Positions 11,580 to 22,847 are shown, counted from the first letter of the stretch. The stretch: 64,000 nucleotides of DNA from Mycogone perniciosa (GCA_025331125.1 JAOALB010000167.1:48355-112354), one strand, 5' to 3'. Program-made: numbers and translations. The notes: generated by a model from the sequence alone, not told the origin.

Positions 11580-12034
11580 TTACCACCGGCCCTCGTTGTT
11601 CTCTAAAAGCTGTTCTTCGGCATGCTTTTGGGCATGGCGCTTGGCCTTCTCGCGGTCAATGAAGTCAAGGCCCTTGGTCTCAACCTCACGGTCGACAAAG
11701 GCACCAATGAAGCCAGCAAGGATTTCCTTGGCCTTGGCGTGGTCATCGGGGTGGCCTATGGATTGACTGGTCAGCATTTCTGGACGAACGCTACACTGGA
11801 CTGTCATGGCGCGGAGTGTTCTGTCGTACCTTCTCGAGCAACGTGGTCTTCGTAGGCCTTGGCGGCCTCGTAGGCGGCAGCTCCGCCAATGAGCTCGTGA
11901 GACCACTTGGCCTCGTGAGGGCGCTGAGTGAACTCCTCGTAGGCCTGAGCAGGCTGAGATTCATCTTTCAGGCAAAGTTAGACAGATTCGATATTGTGGG
12001 TGCGGCAGTGCTTCTTACTGTCGAACCAACCCAT
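11580..12034 (-). CDS. cipC: CipC-like protein (DUF3759)
   Basis: Three exons: 12019-12034 (16 bp), 11830-11964, 11580-11755; introns 54 and 74 bp; 108 residues. The spliced product begins MGWFDN and contains SHELIGGAAAYEAAKAYE and EILAGFIGAFVDREVETKGL, the hallmarks of the fungal CipC family (concanamycin-induced protein C of Aspergillus). These are small soluble proteins of unknown biochemical role, often strongly expressed under stress or during infection. The tiny first exon matters: only the 5-residue MGWFD start fits the family. The protein is highly charged and helical with a Lys/Glu/His-rich end (KAKRHAQKHAEEQ). Upstream, 12146-12204 contains two copies of the TACGGAGTA-type motif. 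Confidence 0.9.
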
Positions 12035-12554
12035 GGTGAATGAAATGAAGTGGTGTTGTATATATCTGTATGTTGAGAAACTTGTGTATGCTCCGGGAAG
12101 AGGGGAAGAAGAATACCATCAAGGGAGAGGTGATACTTATAAGCTTACGGAGTACAGCCGGCAGGTTAGCCTGGAAGTGCCACTATCGCTCCAGCTACTC
12201 CGTACTTCGTGCTTCAACATCCAATAACCTACAAGAGGGCCCCTTACTGCCCCTGTCATTAGCTGCTATTCGTTCCTATGCTAAGGGATCGATGGTGTGG
12301 ATTGCAAAGGGGCGTGAGCGGGACTGTGGCCGCTAGGTCTCCATCCGTCTTTGCCGGCTTGCCGTCTCAGCTGGCGACGTGGACTTCGCAAGGCGATTAA
12401 TGGCTTCATTGCGAAACCTGTGGCGTAATCTGAGTCTTTTGTTGCGTTGTTACGTTGTTACGTTGTATCTACTTCGTACTTCGTACGGAGCAGGAGTTTG
12501 TCTTTTGTGGCCGAGTTTGTTGGATTCCCGAATGAAGTCTGGTTAATGTCAATT

Positions 12555-12575
12555 GTACGGAGCAGTACTCCGTAC
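12555..12575. repeat. Inverted-repeat copy of the dispersed TACGGAG motif
   Basis: GTACGGAG and CTCCGTAC face each other across 5 bases, a perfect 8 bp stem. It lies about 520 bp upstream of the CipC start codon and could be a regulatory palindrome or a mobile micro-repeat. Confidence 0.6.
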
Positions 12576-12785
12576 GTGGGCCGACATACGTCATATCTTT
12601 GGACTTTTCCGGATTTCCGGAGACCACGTCACGCCTCGGAAACGGTATTTGCCATTCCTTCAATTGCTGCTAATCGTTGTTTATGGGAAACGTTGGGGAG
12701 GGCTATGCGGTCCTAGTTCTATCAATAATGGCAGGGTTCCCCGCGCCCCCTCCCTCGTTTACAGGGGATTTGAGCTTGTCCAGTC

Positions 12786-12801
12786 TACGGAGTACGGAGT
12801 A
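12786..12801. repeat. Tandem copy of the dispersed TACGGAGTA motif
   Basis: Two overlapping units, tacggagtacggagta, in direct orientation. Confidence 0.5.
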
Positions 12802-13383
12802 TGCCAAGGCAGATTCAATGGAATTGATGGCCTGAGTGCCTTTGATGGATTTCTGTGGAGTGCCGGTGGCGGTACTCAGAGTATACGCCGGTCGTTTCAA
12901 CGGTATTTATGCAAACGCCAGGTATCTTCCACCCGGCAGTCATCATTCATCATTCATCAAGGTTCACGTAATGTCTCCGTGGAATTCCGCCATTGCATCC
13001 AAAGGCTAAATCAGCTTGATGATTCCATCAGACCAAGTTCCGCCGTATTATGGCAATGCGTACGAAGTACGAAGCGCATACGAGTACACTGTCTTTGAGA
13101 CTAATATGCCAACGCTCCCTGCGCGGCTATGCCTCAGCCATACATAATAGATACATCATAATAGTATGATACACTGTCCTGACTCTTCGCAATAAGAGAA
13201 GGGTATCGAGGATTCGAGCGTCTTGGCAGCCAGATCCCGGCCCCACTCGGAGGTGCCGGAAACGGCCAGTCCCGAAGTCATCGGTCTTTTACGAGTCAAC
13301 GACGATCCGATCGGGTTTGCCAAGCATTGTGTTTCCGTTCTTGCACGATGAACGGGTTTAGCGGATCCAAATTCACACGACTA

Positions 13384-13407
13384 GCAAAAAGAAAAGAGGA
13401 CCAAAAG
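13384..13407 (-). terminator. Pol III terminator of tRNA-Ala
   Basis: On the minus strand the tRNA is followed at about 30-50 bases by TTTT, TTTT and TTTTT runs (plus-strand A runs at 13404-13407, 13392-13395 and 13386-13390), the standard RNA polymerase III stop. Confidence 0.5.
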
Positions 13408-13434
13408 ATTGAGTCTAGACGACCCGCAATCTAA

Positions 13435-13540
13435 TGGACGAACGGGGAATCGAACCCCGGACCTTTCCCAGGCTTGTTCATCCTCCAGTTGTCTAGAGGA
13501 TTTATGCTAAGGGAAAATTATACCACTAAACCATCCGCCC
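13435..13540 (-). tRNA. tRNA-Ala (AGC) with a 34-nt intron
   Basis: Minus-strand cloverleaf. The acceptor stem GGGCGGA pairs with TTCGTCC and has a G-U at the third pair, the universal alanine identity element. The T arm CGGGG-TTCGATT-CCCCG is perfect. Anticodon stem TTCCC/GGGAA encloses TT-AGC-A, then a 34-nt intron (plus 13471-13504) after position 37. Mature length is 72 nt. The D arm (GTTTAGTGGTATAAT) is of the short type more often seen in Gly or Asp tRNAs, but anticodon and G3-U70 decide for Ala. Confidence 0.9.
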
Positions 13541-13724
13541 ATCGGTTTTGAGATGTGTTTTCGCAGGCGGTATGCCACTGAAAACTCTCCTGCCAACGAG
13601 TTGCGATACCAGTATGCTGGGCTGTTCTTCATTTTGTCAAAGTCTAGACAGCAAGCAACTTATAATCCTGGAGTTGATGCACTCGAGCCATTATTACGAT
13701 TCAGTCATAGTTCACAGACTTTCG

Positions 13725-16211
13725 CTACCAGCTTGTCGTACTCGTAGCTTGCTGAGCGCCATCGTTGAACATCCAGCTTATGGGCTCTGCCGTGCCGAGG
13801 TTGTATGCGAACAGCGCATCAGACATCTATAAAACGACCATAAGCATCAGACTTCGATGAGTTGGTACTTTGCACTTACCATAAAGTCCCAGTCTGGGGT
13901 CTCATCCGGCTGTATGTCCACACCTATTTCGTCAACAGCTTGACTCTGACCATGATCCTGCCCTGCCCTCTTCTCCAGTATCGGGAGACACGTTTCCACC
14001 GACTCTCCAGCAGACTTGATTAAAAATGCCGGCATTTCCTGTTCTCCTAGGCCCTGCATGAGACCTTCAATGTGCGCGGCAACGACACACATGAACAAAT
14101 AGCCCTTGATGTTGGTCTCTCCGATTTTAATGCAGTGCAGAAGCCAATCTTTCGCTTCGTTCACTGCGGAGAGCAGGTCTCCTCGTAGAAGCAAAGGGCC
14201 GAGGCCTTGCTCCTCTCTAAGCTGGGTGTCAAGTTCGGCACCTATCAGGAAGCTACCCTGAATAGCGGCGACTCGATAGAAGCCTGGACCACAGTAAGCT
14301 GATCGTTCCAGTAGGTTGTCTCGGTTAGATGAAGACCCTGAGTTGCTGCTACCATGTGGCTGGGCAGCCATGACCGAAGAGGATGGATACACCGCACACC
14401 ACATCTTAAGCGCGGTTTCGACGACCAACTTTCGTGAAAATGCATATTCTGTCTCATGTAACGCTGGGATAAAGAACGGGATGTGGAGAGATGATATGTA
14501 TCGATGCATGATGAAATCTACGATACGCAACTCAAGTGCAGAGGGAGTGGATCGTCCCGTGTTAGACTTGAATCCCTGGAGGGTTCGGCATAGAACCCTA
14601 TAAGATGACCTGAGCTCCGAGTCTAGTCGAAGCGTTTCCTCATATGTCCCGTGAGAGCTGAGATCGTTGAGGAATTTGGTAACCGCAAGACGCTCGGGGA
14701 ACGTTCTTCGGAGAGCAATAGCGACAGATATTTGGGTGAATTCGTCTTCAGGCCCCGGAACAGGATCCTCGGTCATGAGCTGCTCATCATCAAAGTGGCC
14801 TGGGGGTTCAGTGTCAAAGTCTTGAAGAGAAATAAGCGGAGGGCCGCCCGAGATGGAGCTCGTCCTCAGAGCTACCTCCAGAATGGTGTTCCACAGCCGT
14901 CTGTGCATCTCGGACGCAAAAGTTGTTCTCTTTGGTAGATGAGATGGATCTCTATGCAGTCCCATGCTGATTGCTTTTCTAATTAGGTCGCCAGCCGTAA
15001 CCCATATCGAGTCTCCACTAACACCTACGCATTCTCGAGCTAGCAGCAGAAGTATGCTAATCTGCAGATATTGTATTCCCAGTCGAGACTTGAATTCCGG
15101 TTCCGAAATCCAGGTTATGGCCTCATATACCCATCGTATAGCCGAGGACCGTAGTGAGAATTCCCCATCATACGCAACAGACCCTATGGCGAAAACAAGC
15201 TTCAGCTGAACCAAGAATGCCATATCAGGGCGGGATCCAGGCGTCCAAAGTTCTTCGTAGTCTCTATTGAAGCTTGGGAGATGCAAAACTCGATATATGG
15301 CTTCCGAGGTTTGAAGATAGCAGTCAATGAGCTTGTCACAGACATCCCTCTGGGGCAGGTCTCGTGTCGGCGGTGTCGGCCAGGGAGGCGCCCTCTGTGA
15401 TTTGATGACCCTGGCTAGGGATTTGCACTTTTGCAGTGTCTTGAAGACTTGAGATGTCTGTTCCATTAACTGAAGTTCATTCATCTCAAGCATGTCTTTG
15501 AACTAGGAATTGTTAGCCCCTGATTCTTGGGGAGGAGGCATTCTCAACAGATCAACCTACCATATGAACAATATTTAGCCAATGGCTTTGGCCAAAAAGT
15601 CGGGTCTTATGTGTAACGCTGCGCGTGATGTCTGGGTGAGCGCGCCCCGATAAGCTGCTTTTATGGTGGAAATGGAAGGTTCCGCCTAGTGAAGTTGTCA
15701 CCTCTATATCCGCCTTTGAGACCGAAGCTGATGACGACTGAACTGATGTTGGTGTGTCCTTGTAAAGTTGCTGGTTAGATTGCGTGACCCTGCTGCTTGG
15801 AGTATTCTCGTGCTGACTCCAAGGCGTTGACGGGTCTGTTGAGCTGGCGCCGAGTGAGCTTGAACTGAGACTTTGAACTGTTGATGCTTCATTTATAATG
15901 GGCTCAGAAGACGGCGGCTCTCGAGCCTTTGGACCCAAGTAGAATACAGATATTTTACCATGGCCGAGAGGCTGCCGTGGCGACTGAGATGGCTGGCCAA
16001 GGTGCCCATGGTGTTCGTAGACACAATTCGGCGTCTTGGACCTCACGCAATTGTTACAAGGGTTTTCTCGATTACATCTCAACTTGCGTTTCCTACAGAG
16101 AGCGCACGAGCTATTTTCCCACTCAAGTGTCAGACTAGTTGGAGAACCGAGGGATGTTCGAAGATACACCTACACGGCTGGTCTCCTGCGTCGACGTTCG
16201 GGTTCCCCCAT
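13725..16211 (-). CDS. Zn2Cys6 fungal-specific transcription factor
   Basis: Exons 16174-16211, 15561-16134, 13880-15502 and 13725-13826 give 778 residues. The zinc cluster C-x2-C-x6-C-x5-C-x2-C-x7-C starts within 25 residues of the N-terminus (ENSSCALCRKRKLRC), followed by a Ser/Thr-rich stretch and a fungal_trans domain (about 250-600, with the typical LPSFNRDYEELW and SMGLHRDPSHLP). The last intron (13827-13879, gtaagt...atag) joins DWDFM to a tail with ALFAYNLGTAEP. The start is the weak point: it relies on a 39-nt intron (16135-16173); without it the frame opens at a non-ATG codon. It lies head-to-head, 548 bp away, with an MCT-like transporter, so it may regulate that gene (inference). 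Confidence 0.85.
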
Positions 16212-16759
16212 AGCGAATGGCCTTATGAAAGCCGGGTTGTTCCATAAATTGATAGGGGTAGTGGGGTTACTTCATCCTGGCTGAAGATGATAAACAAATC
16301 ATGTCCTAATCCTTGAGCTTTTGCATATAAGGTCCTAAGAAGTTGACTTGGATAAGTGGAGGTTGAGCTGAGATGATCGGGAATTTCCTAAATGGTCTTT
16401 AAGCCCGAATCTGATTCGGAGGAATGCCACGTGACTCCAGCCAAAATTGCGCCTGTGGTTCGTTTCGCCCGCCATTTTCCGACTTCAACTCCAGAAATGG
16501 ACAATATCCGACTTATACGGAGCGGAGAGGAGAGGGCATCATCTCCGTTATCTCGTTTCTTCCCAACATCCTGCACTGATGGATGGCCTTCAGCCGAATC
16601 GGCCGAGTCCGAGGCGACCTGGCAGCTATTCCAAATGGCGATGGGATCGATATATAGAGAAGCAGTTTCTCTTACCCCTGGCCTGGCATCCCTGGGTTCT
16701 CACTGACGAAGACGACCAAACGAAGACCGACCCTGTCATCGAAATCTCACTAGATTAAA
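16212..16759. promoter_or_regulatory. Divergent promoter of regulator and MCT-like transporter
   Basis: 548 bp shared intergenic region. Contains CGG/CCG-type half sites (for example cttatacggagcggag near 16510, atccgttatctcg near 16540) of the kind bound by Zn2Cys6 proteins; these triplets are common, so the link is only suggestive. Confidence 0.35.
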
Positions 16760-18123
16760 ATGGAGACCCCCTCAACAGACTCACAAGACTCATACCAGCA
16801 TGATAGTGAGAATGGCCTTCAAGGCATCGAGCAGGAGAAGACGGCCCCTGACTCCAGCTCTGACTTTGAACCAGCACCTGATGGCGGCATCAGAGCATGG
16901 CTCGTTGCTGTTGGAGCTGCTTCAATATTCTTTAGCTGCATGGGCTTCTCTAACGCCTTCGGCACGTTTACTGAATTTTACTTGTCCAATCAGCTCAGCG
17001 ACCAGACACCCAGCAACATTGGTTGGATTGCGTCCATATGCTCTTTCATCCAATTCTTCATAGGCGTGATTGCAGGCCCGTTATTTGACCGTTATGGTGC
17101 AAAGGTATGCTGCAAGCCAATAGCAACATCCTTCCGTGTTCGTCCAAAGTAACATCGTTCCAGGTCATCCGCCCTGCTGCTGTGGTTTACGTCTTCGCAA
17201 TGATGATGCTGAGCTTGTGCAAGACTTATTGGCAAATCATGCTCGTGCAGGGCGTCTTAATGGGTCTCGCCATGGGCTTTCTGCAGTTCCCGGCCATGGC
17301 AGCAGTCTCGCAATTCTTTGACAAGAAACGGGCTCTTGCCCTTGGAGTGGCCATAGCAGGGTCCTCTATAGGTGGCATTGTGATGCCTATCGCTGTGTCC
17401 AAGATGCTCAACGGCTCATCTCTCGGCTTTGGGTGGACAGTGAGGATCATTGGCTTCCTCGTTATGCCTTTCATTGCTTTCGCCCTGTTCGCCATTAGGA
17501 CTCGTCTGCCGCCAACGACGACCTCGTTCTGGATCGCAGCGGCCTTTAAGGACCGAAAATTCATCCTCCTGACTATTTCACTTTTCTTCGTCTTCGTTGG
17601 TATTTTTATGCCAATTGTTTTCATTTCCACTTACGCCGTCAGCAGGGGGATGGAGGCAACACTTGCCGGCTACCTGCCTGCGATCCTTAACGCAGCCTCT
17701 ACCTTTGGTCGTGTCGTCCCCGGCATGCTGGCCGATAAATACGGACGACTAAACATCTACGCCATTGGGTCCATCCTCACTGGTATTGTTGTTTTCTGCA
17801 TGAACTCGGCGACAAGCAATGCGGCGTTGATTGTGTTCTCAGCTGTCTTTGGGTTCACTTCCGGTACCATCATCTCCGGGGCTACAGTGTCCTTGACGGC
17901 CTGTGCTAAGGATCCTCGCAAGATCGGGACATACATGGGCATGGGAATCGCGCTTGGAGCTTTTGGAGGCTTGATTGGACCTCCAATAGACGGTGCATTT
18001 CTCGGCCACTACCATGGGTTCTTCCAAGCGGCCATGTTCAGCGGTGCCATGTGCTGCTTTGGCGGTTTTGTTGTACTCTTGGCTAAGCTCGCAACCCCTG
18101 AAGGTCTATTAGGGAGGATTTAA
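16760..18123 (+). CDS. MFS transporter, monocarboxylate-transporter (MCT/MCH) type
   Basis: Exons 16760-17104 and 17164-18123 (59 bp intron between YGAK and VIRP), 434 residues. The segment APDGGIRAWLVAVGAA, just before the first helix, is the signature of fungal MCT-like carriers (Mch4/Mch5 relatives). About 12 hydrophobic helices follow, with the conserved GxxxDRYGAK after helix 2 and SRGMEATLAGYLPAILNAASTFGRVVPG in the second half. Family members move monocarboxylates, riboflavin or other small acids through the plasma membrane; the substrate here is unknown. Divergent from the Zn2Cys6 regulator. The ATG at 16760 has an A at -3 and is the first in frame. Complete, no visible damage. Confidence 0.9.
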
Positions 18124-18353
18124 AAAACCAAGGTATGACATATTTCTCATTAACGAATGGGGTCTTTATTTGTACCCTATGAACGAGTAGATGGGTTTGA
18201 CGGTAATCTCTTAACTCACTGTTTACGTTCCGGAAACTCTTTGGAGGATAGACATAGAGAAAGGTGGCAGTATTAGAAAGATAGAATGTGGCATTAATCC
18301 ATAACATTGCCGAGATAAATTATATTATAGATGGGCGCTTATTTTCTTAGAGC
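18124..18353. other. Convergent intergenic region
   Basis: About 230 bp between two transporter stops. AT-rich, no gene. Confidence 0.4.
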
Positions 18354-20054
18354 TTAATAAATGTATACAAACTCATCGTTTTCCCGATCTGTCAAGTCCA
18401 GGAATGCGTTTTGTCCAGGGCGATCCTCTGTCTCCCTCTCATCCTGAAGCAATTCATCTTCCTCTTCAGTTCTTCTCTCATTAACGTTCCAGTAGTTCTC
18501 TCGCATGGAATGATCTATAATCTGGGCTCTCTTCCCATTACGTACTCGTCTCTTCGCTTGCATTTTGTTCAGCACAATCAGGTTCGCCCACTGTATCAAG
18601 ACCACTGCGACCAGCGCCACGAATATGCCCAGGCAGGCGCGTAGGCCAGGCTTGTATGAAGGCGCGTCTCTATCGTCGAAGAGGATAGGTCCGATGATGT
18701 TGCCTGCTGAACTGGCTGCGTTGTACACGCTCATGATGGTCGACTTTTTGGTCGTGCCGGCTGTGTTGCCTACAATCCAGGTGACAATAAGGGGGTTACC
18801 ACCAAATATGAATGCTAAAAAATAGTAGCCGGCCAAAAGTGAAGCCTCGGCTGATTTGCCTCGCGGAACGCTATATAAAACAGCTAGACCAGCGACAACA
18901 GGTAGCATGAAAATGGCGAGAATGGCGCCTTTTATTTTTGCCTTTTGGGCCAAGAAGCTAGCTAGGAGAATCAAGATCAACTGCAGAGCTCCAAAGGGCA
19001 TGTTGAGAAGACTGGAAGTGTATTTGTCGAAGCCCAGGCCGTTGATGATGAGTGGGCCAAACGTATTGGTCACACTTGCTCCCACGTTGAGTAGCATAGC
19101 CATGAGGATCCAGAGGTAGGTCTTGGGCTCCCAAGCAGCTTCGGAAATGTGTTTCCATTTGCACTCGCGATTTCCAGTACCGGTCTGGTTGGCGCGGAGT
19201 CGTTCAAGGGCTTGAGCCTTCTCATGTTCTGTGAGAAAGCGAGCGGAGGGAATGTCATTGTCGAGTTTCTAGTACACAAACGGGGCTGAGATAATGGTGA
19301 TGAGGCCGACAAATAGAAAGATGCTAATTGATGCTGTTAGTCTTGTCTGTACTGAAATTCCTTCTTAGATCCAAGGTTGTGCCTACATCTGCCATTCCTT
19401 TAATATCTCTGACTTGATGCTTCCCAGCCCATATGAAAGGGCAGCAGCAATAATAGTAGCCGCTCCGTTCGTGCTGTACCACGCAGCAATCCGGATTGGC
19501 TGCTCCACGCGTCGATACCATTGACTCGTGATTATACTGAACAGCGGCAAACACCCAGCTTCAAACAGACCGAGGAAGAAGCGGGCAGCCATCAGGCCTG
19601 AAAAGTCGTGGCACACAGCCATACTTGCCTGCGCAACGCCCCAGCCAAGGCACAAGACGGGCATCAAGATGCGATGCGGGACCTTGATAATAAGGAACGA
19701 GGAGAATGGCTGCCATGCTAGCTGCGCAATGGGAGCGATAGATCCGAGGAGAGAGTACTGGCCGCCGCTTAGATTTGTATCCTCTTTGAGGCCGTATGTT
19801 GCTCCAAACCCGAGGACGGACTTGTCGAGGATCTGAAGGAAGTAGACCCAGACAAGGATGGCGAGGATGACGCGATCTGTTTTGCGGCAGATACGGCGAT
19901 CGTCTTCTTCTGAGAGCTCGACATGTTGATTACCAATGATGGTTACAGCGCGATCGGCTTGATTGTTATAAGATTCCACGTCATTGTGAGGTTTGTCTGG
20001 GTTATTGATGTCCTCTTCGTGATCCACGTCGTATTTACGATTTGTGTCGTCCAT
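18354..20054 (-). pseudogene. Dal5/TNA1-like MFS permease with an in-frame stop
   Basis: Exons 19387-20054 and 18354-19323, separated by a 63-bp intron with a clear CTAAC branch site; about 545 codons. The N-terminal half has the anion:cation symporter pattern (DRVILAILVWVYFLQILDKSVLGFGATYGL) and the second half continues with KLDNDIPSARFLTEHEKA and LLNVGASVTNTFGPLI, as in allantoate/nicotinate permeases. Between them, just after the SAPFVY helix, the frame reads TAG at 19271-19269 and then stays open to the natural stop. A C-to-T change in CpA context on the plus strand would explain it. Translation would end after about 240 residues, near mid-protein. An in-frame 42-nt intron ending exactly at this TAG is conceivable but would delete a membrane helix. 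Sequencing error or a strain allele is also possible. Confidence 0.75.
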
Positions 20055-20966
20055 CTTTGTTTAAGAAATTAAGGGGACCCTCAACTTCATATACTTGCTG
20101 CTCAGTACTCAAGATCAGACAGCCCGCAGTAAGGATCTATGATGCACCCCGCATTCTAGAACAGCGGAAAGAGGCCGCTAGAACAGGGTCAATTGCTAGC
20201 GAAAGAGCTAAAAGCCAAGGTCGTGATCGTGATGTGTGGAATAATATGGTGTTATTGGATGTCGAAATACGTAGGTGGCTCGGCACCCCACGGAGGCGAT
20301 GTGCAAATCCCCCACATAGGAGACAGGGTTCAAGGGGATAAGTCGATATCGTCCATCTATGAAGTAGATAGACTAAGTTGTTGGTCGGTGCTGGAAAATT
20401 GTTGTTTACAATGCACGGTTCGATGTAGAGGCAGAAATCGGCTATATGTTGATTGCGATGGGAAGTTCGACGAAGGATGATTTTTCTGGAAAATTGGTGA
20501 GGACAGCTCCCACAGGAGGCGAAACTGATAGCTAGACGGTACTAATATCTATATATATAGGAAGTATTATATCTTTATTGCTTTTATTACTAATGCCACC
20601 TGTAAATTCCAAATTGATGTGTGCTTTGTTAAGTGGTCTCATTTTCATCACATCTGCTCTCTCCTCTGTACTCAGTCATGGCTTATGTGCAAAGCACCTG
20701 CATCACGACAAAGAAACCATCATAAAATGATATGTAAAATTTAACCCACTAGTATTGAGATGTTGCTATTAATTATATGCAAATATATTGACTTATTGAG
20801 AAGAAAATAATTAATTTATCGGCTATCTTACTCCGTACTTCCCAAGTAGAGAGTGATGGCTCGCATGTGGTTCCGGGTTTTGCCGCAACTTTGCCGAATC
20901 GAGCTCTGAAAGCTTCACCAAGCTCCCGCGATTTTAGAGCCTAGCCATCAAGAACATATCGCCGCG
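20055..20966. other. Divergent intergenic region, AT-rich centre
   Basis: No supported ORF. An AT-rich stretch (about 20540-20820) is followed by one copy of TACTCCGTA at 20829-20837, some 130 bp before the next start. Confidence 0.45.
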
Positions 20967-22847
20967 ATGGCATCCAAACGATCCTTGGTGCCACGCAATG
21001 GGCATTTACGCCTATTAGCAGGTCCAAAAACTACGTCGAGCCCCTCGGTATGCCCGTTTTGTTCGCTTGTTCCCTCGGCCCGCACCTCCAAGTCACGATC
21101 CCGAAGAGACATTAAATCACGACGATGGCAATCGACTTCGGCGCCAACCACTCAGGCTGCGACAAACCCACGGGTCGAGCTTGAGCAAACCCTTCTCGAG
21201 ATTCAGAGGAGAATACCTGGTCTTGTCAATCTCTCAAGGCTACAATTGGCGCTCCAAGGGCTGCGCCAGGCGCCAGGCCAGGAAGCTGTCAGGGTTGCGA
21301 TTTTGGGATTGGCCAATGGCTCAGACGGCAAGGCTACTGCGCGGAAGGTCCTCAAGGCTCTCCTTGTAGATCCCTTGGTAGATGAGCAAGAGTGGGAGAG
21401 GAAGTTGGATGAACATGACCCCAGCCAACCCTTGATCGTGAGGGTTGGGCCGAGTCGCAACTCGGATGCTCTTTTAGAGATGCCAAGGGACAATCTTCCC
21501 CATGAGTTGGATGTTTCGTCTGCGGAACTCAATGATCTCAATTTAGAGATTCTATTAATGGGCATTGAAGCCCCTTCCGGCGTTCAGGGATCAGAGTCTC
21601 TTCAGGAAGCTCTGCTGGTTCCAGCCGTTCAGATTTCGTCGGCAGAAAATCGCGCCACATCCCTAAAGACACCAGTTCATCGGACCCTTCTGGTCGCTGA
21701 TGGACTGATGGGAGTGGTGGGAGTATCCGCACTTCAGGTCTTGGAAAACAGCGATGCTATTGCAGCAGCAGTTGACCTGAAAGGCTTCTCAAAAGAAACG
21801 CTAGGCGCCAACTTGGTGATTGTTGACGCATCACTCGCAGAAGAAAGCTTTCAGCTATTCCGCCAAGGTCCACAGCATGCCATGGAATATGAGCGTCACT
21901 GGTCTACCAGCAACCTTGGAACATTGGTCGCCTGGTTGAAGGCTGGCATCAAAGCAACGGACGATGGGACCAAACCAGCCGTGCGGAGACTCATCACTTC
22001 AGTCCTACAAGGCGCCCTCACTGCTATAGAAGCGGAGACCACGACCAAGAGGATGCCAAGGAACATATCACCCGAAACATCGTTGCCAGAAGCGCAGGCT
22101 TTGAACAACGGACTCGCGGAATGGGCCCAAAAAGCCCATTCGGAACTTCAAGAACAACTTGACCTTGCCTTCACTGGACGTCGCTGGAGGAAACTGGGGT
22201 GGTGGAAACTGTTTTGGAGGGTTGACGATGTTGCCATGCTCACAAACGAGATCCTCAGTCAACGTTTCTTGCCTACCGCTGAGCGAGAGCTTGTGTACCT
22301 CACTGGCCGAATTGCCCAGCTTCAAGGTGGACCCGGAGGATATTCTCAGCCTGTGTCGTCACGAGACAGCTACAGAGAGAATGAGCCGATAATCCCTACA
22401 ACGCCCCAATCGCGTCTTCCAAAATGGCCCGGCCACATTGCCTTTACAAGGCGCTATATCCAAAATGAGACAGTCCCTGCTCTTCAATCGCTGGCCCAAA
22501 AGCTGGTTGTTCAATCTCTGGCCACCTCATCCCTTACTTCCTGCCTTGCAGCGCTGCTCTATGTATCATCATTCTCCTCAACAATTTATGAGGCTGGTGC
22601 AGTAGCAGCTCTCGGTATTGTGTATAGTCTTGGTCGCATGCAGAAGAAGTGGGAGGCAGCGAGAGAGTTCTGGGAGGGAGAGGTTCGTGAGGAAGGCCGC
22701 AAGGCAGTGAGAGCAGCCGAGGAGAGTGCCGCTGAGGTCCTAGATGGTGGAAGATTGAATAAGGTGTCTACTAAGAGGGCCGAGGAGCTCGAGAAAGTTC
22801 GTGCGTTGGTAAGCAAGGCTGAAGACGCATTGGCACGGATGAAGTAG
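20967..22847 (+). CDS. Mitochondrial protein, Mmc1-like (fungus-specific)
   Basis: Intronless, 626 residues. The N-terminus (1-55) is Arg/Ser-rich with few acidic residues (SARTSKSRSRRDIKSRRWQ), a strong mitochondrial presequence. The body holds helices with a conserved-looking LVVADGLMG segment (about 244-253), an aromatic patch RRWRKLGWWKLFWRVDDV (about 407-425), and a C-terminal hydrophobic pair (about 515-560) before a charged coiled coil (about 565-626). The overall pattern resembles the fungal Mmc1 family annotated from Aspergillus and Trichoderma; I recall this family only by general layout, so the name is tentative. It probably sits at the mitochondrial inner membrane (inference). The ATG at 20967 is the first in frame. 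Confidence 0.7.
   Translation: MASKRSLVPRNGHLRLLAGPKTTSSPSVCPFCSLVPSARTSKSRSRRDIKSRRWQSTSAPTTQAATNPRVELEQTLLEIQRRIPGLVNLSRLQLALQGLRQAPGQEAVRVAILGLANGSDGKATARKVLKALLVDPLVDEQEWERKLDEHDPSQPLIVRVGPSRNSDALLEMPRDNLPHELDVSSAELNDLNLEILLMGIEAPSGVQGSESLQEALLVPAVQISSAENRATSLKTPVHRTLLVADGLMGVVGVSALQVLENSDAIAAAVDLKGFSKETLGANLVIVDASLAEESFQLFRQGPQHAMEYERHWSTSNLGTLVAWLKAGIKATDDGTKPAVRRLITSVLQGALTAIEAETTTKRMPRNISPETSLPEAQALNNGLAEWAQKAHSELQEQLDLAFTGRRWRKLGWWKLFWRVDDVAMLTNEILSQRFLPTAERELVYLTGRIAQLQGGPGGYSQPVSSRDSYRENEPIIPTTPQSRLPKWPGHIAFTRRYIQNETVPALQSLAQKLVVQSLATSSLTSCLAALLYVSSFSSTIYEAGAVAALGIVYSLGRMQKKWEAAREFWEGEVREEGRKAVRAAEESAAEVLDGGRLNKVSTKRAEELEKVRALVSKAEDALARMK

Larger units (their letters stand above)
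12035..13434. other. 1.4 kb intergenic region rich in TACGGAG motifs
   Basis: No supported gene; the 181-codon open frame at 12553-13098 is interrupted by the dispersed motif and has no codon bias. Motif copies lie at 12146-12154, 12196-12204, 12483-12490, 12555-12575 (inverted pair), 12786-12801, with related tacgaagtacgaag at 13060-13075. A short tandem gttgttac tract is at about 12441-12467. Confidence 0.6.

Noticed and set aside
12553..13098. 181-codon frame
   Set aside because: Starts at a non-ATG codon, contains the dispersed TACGGAGTA motif and has no codon bias.
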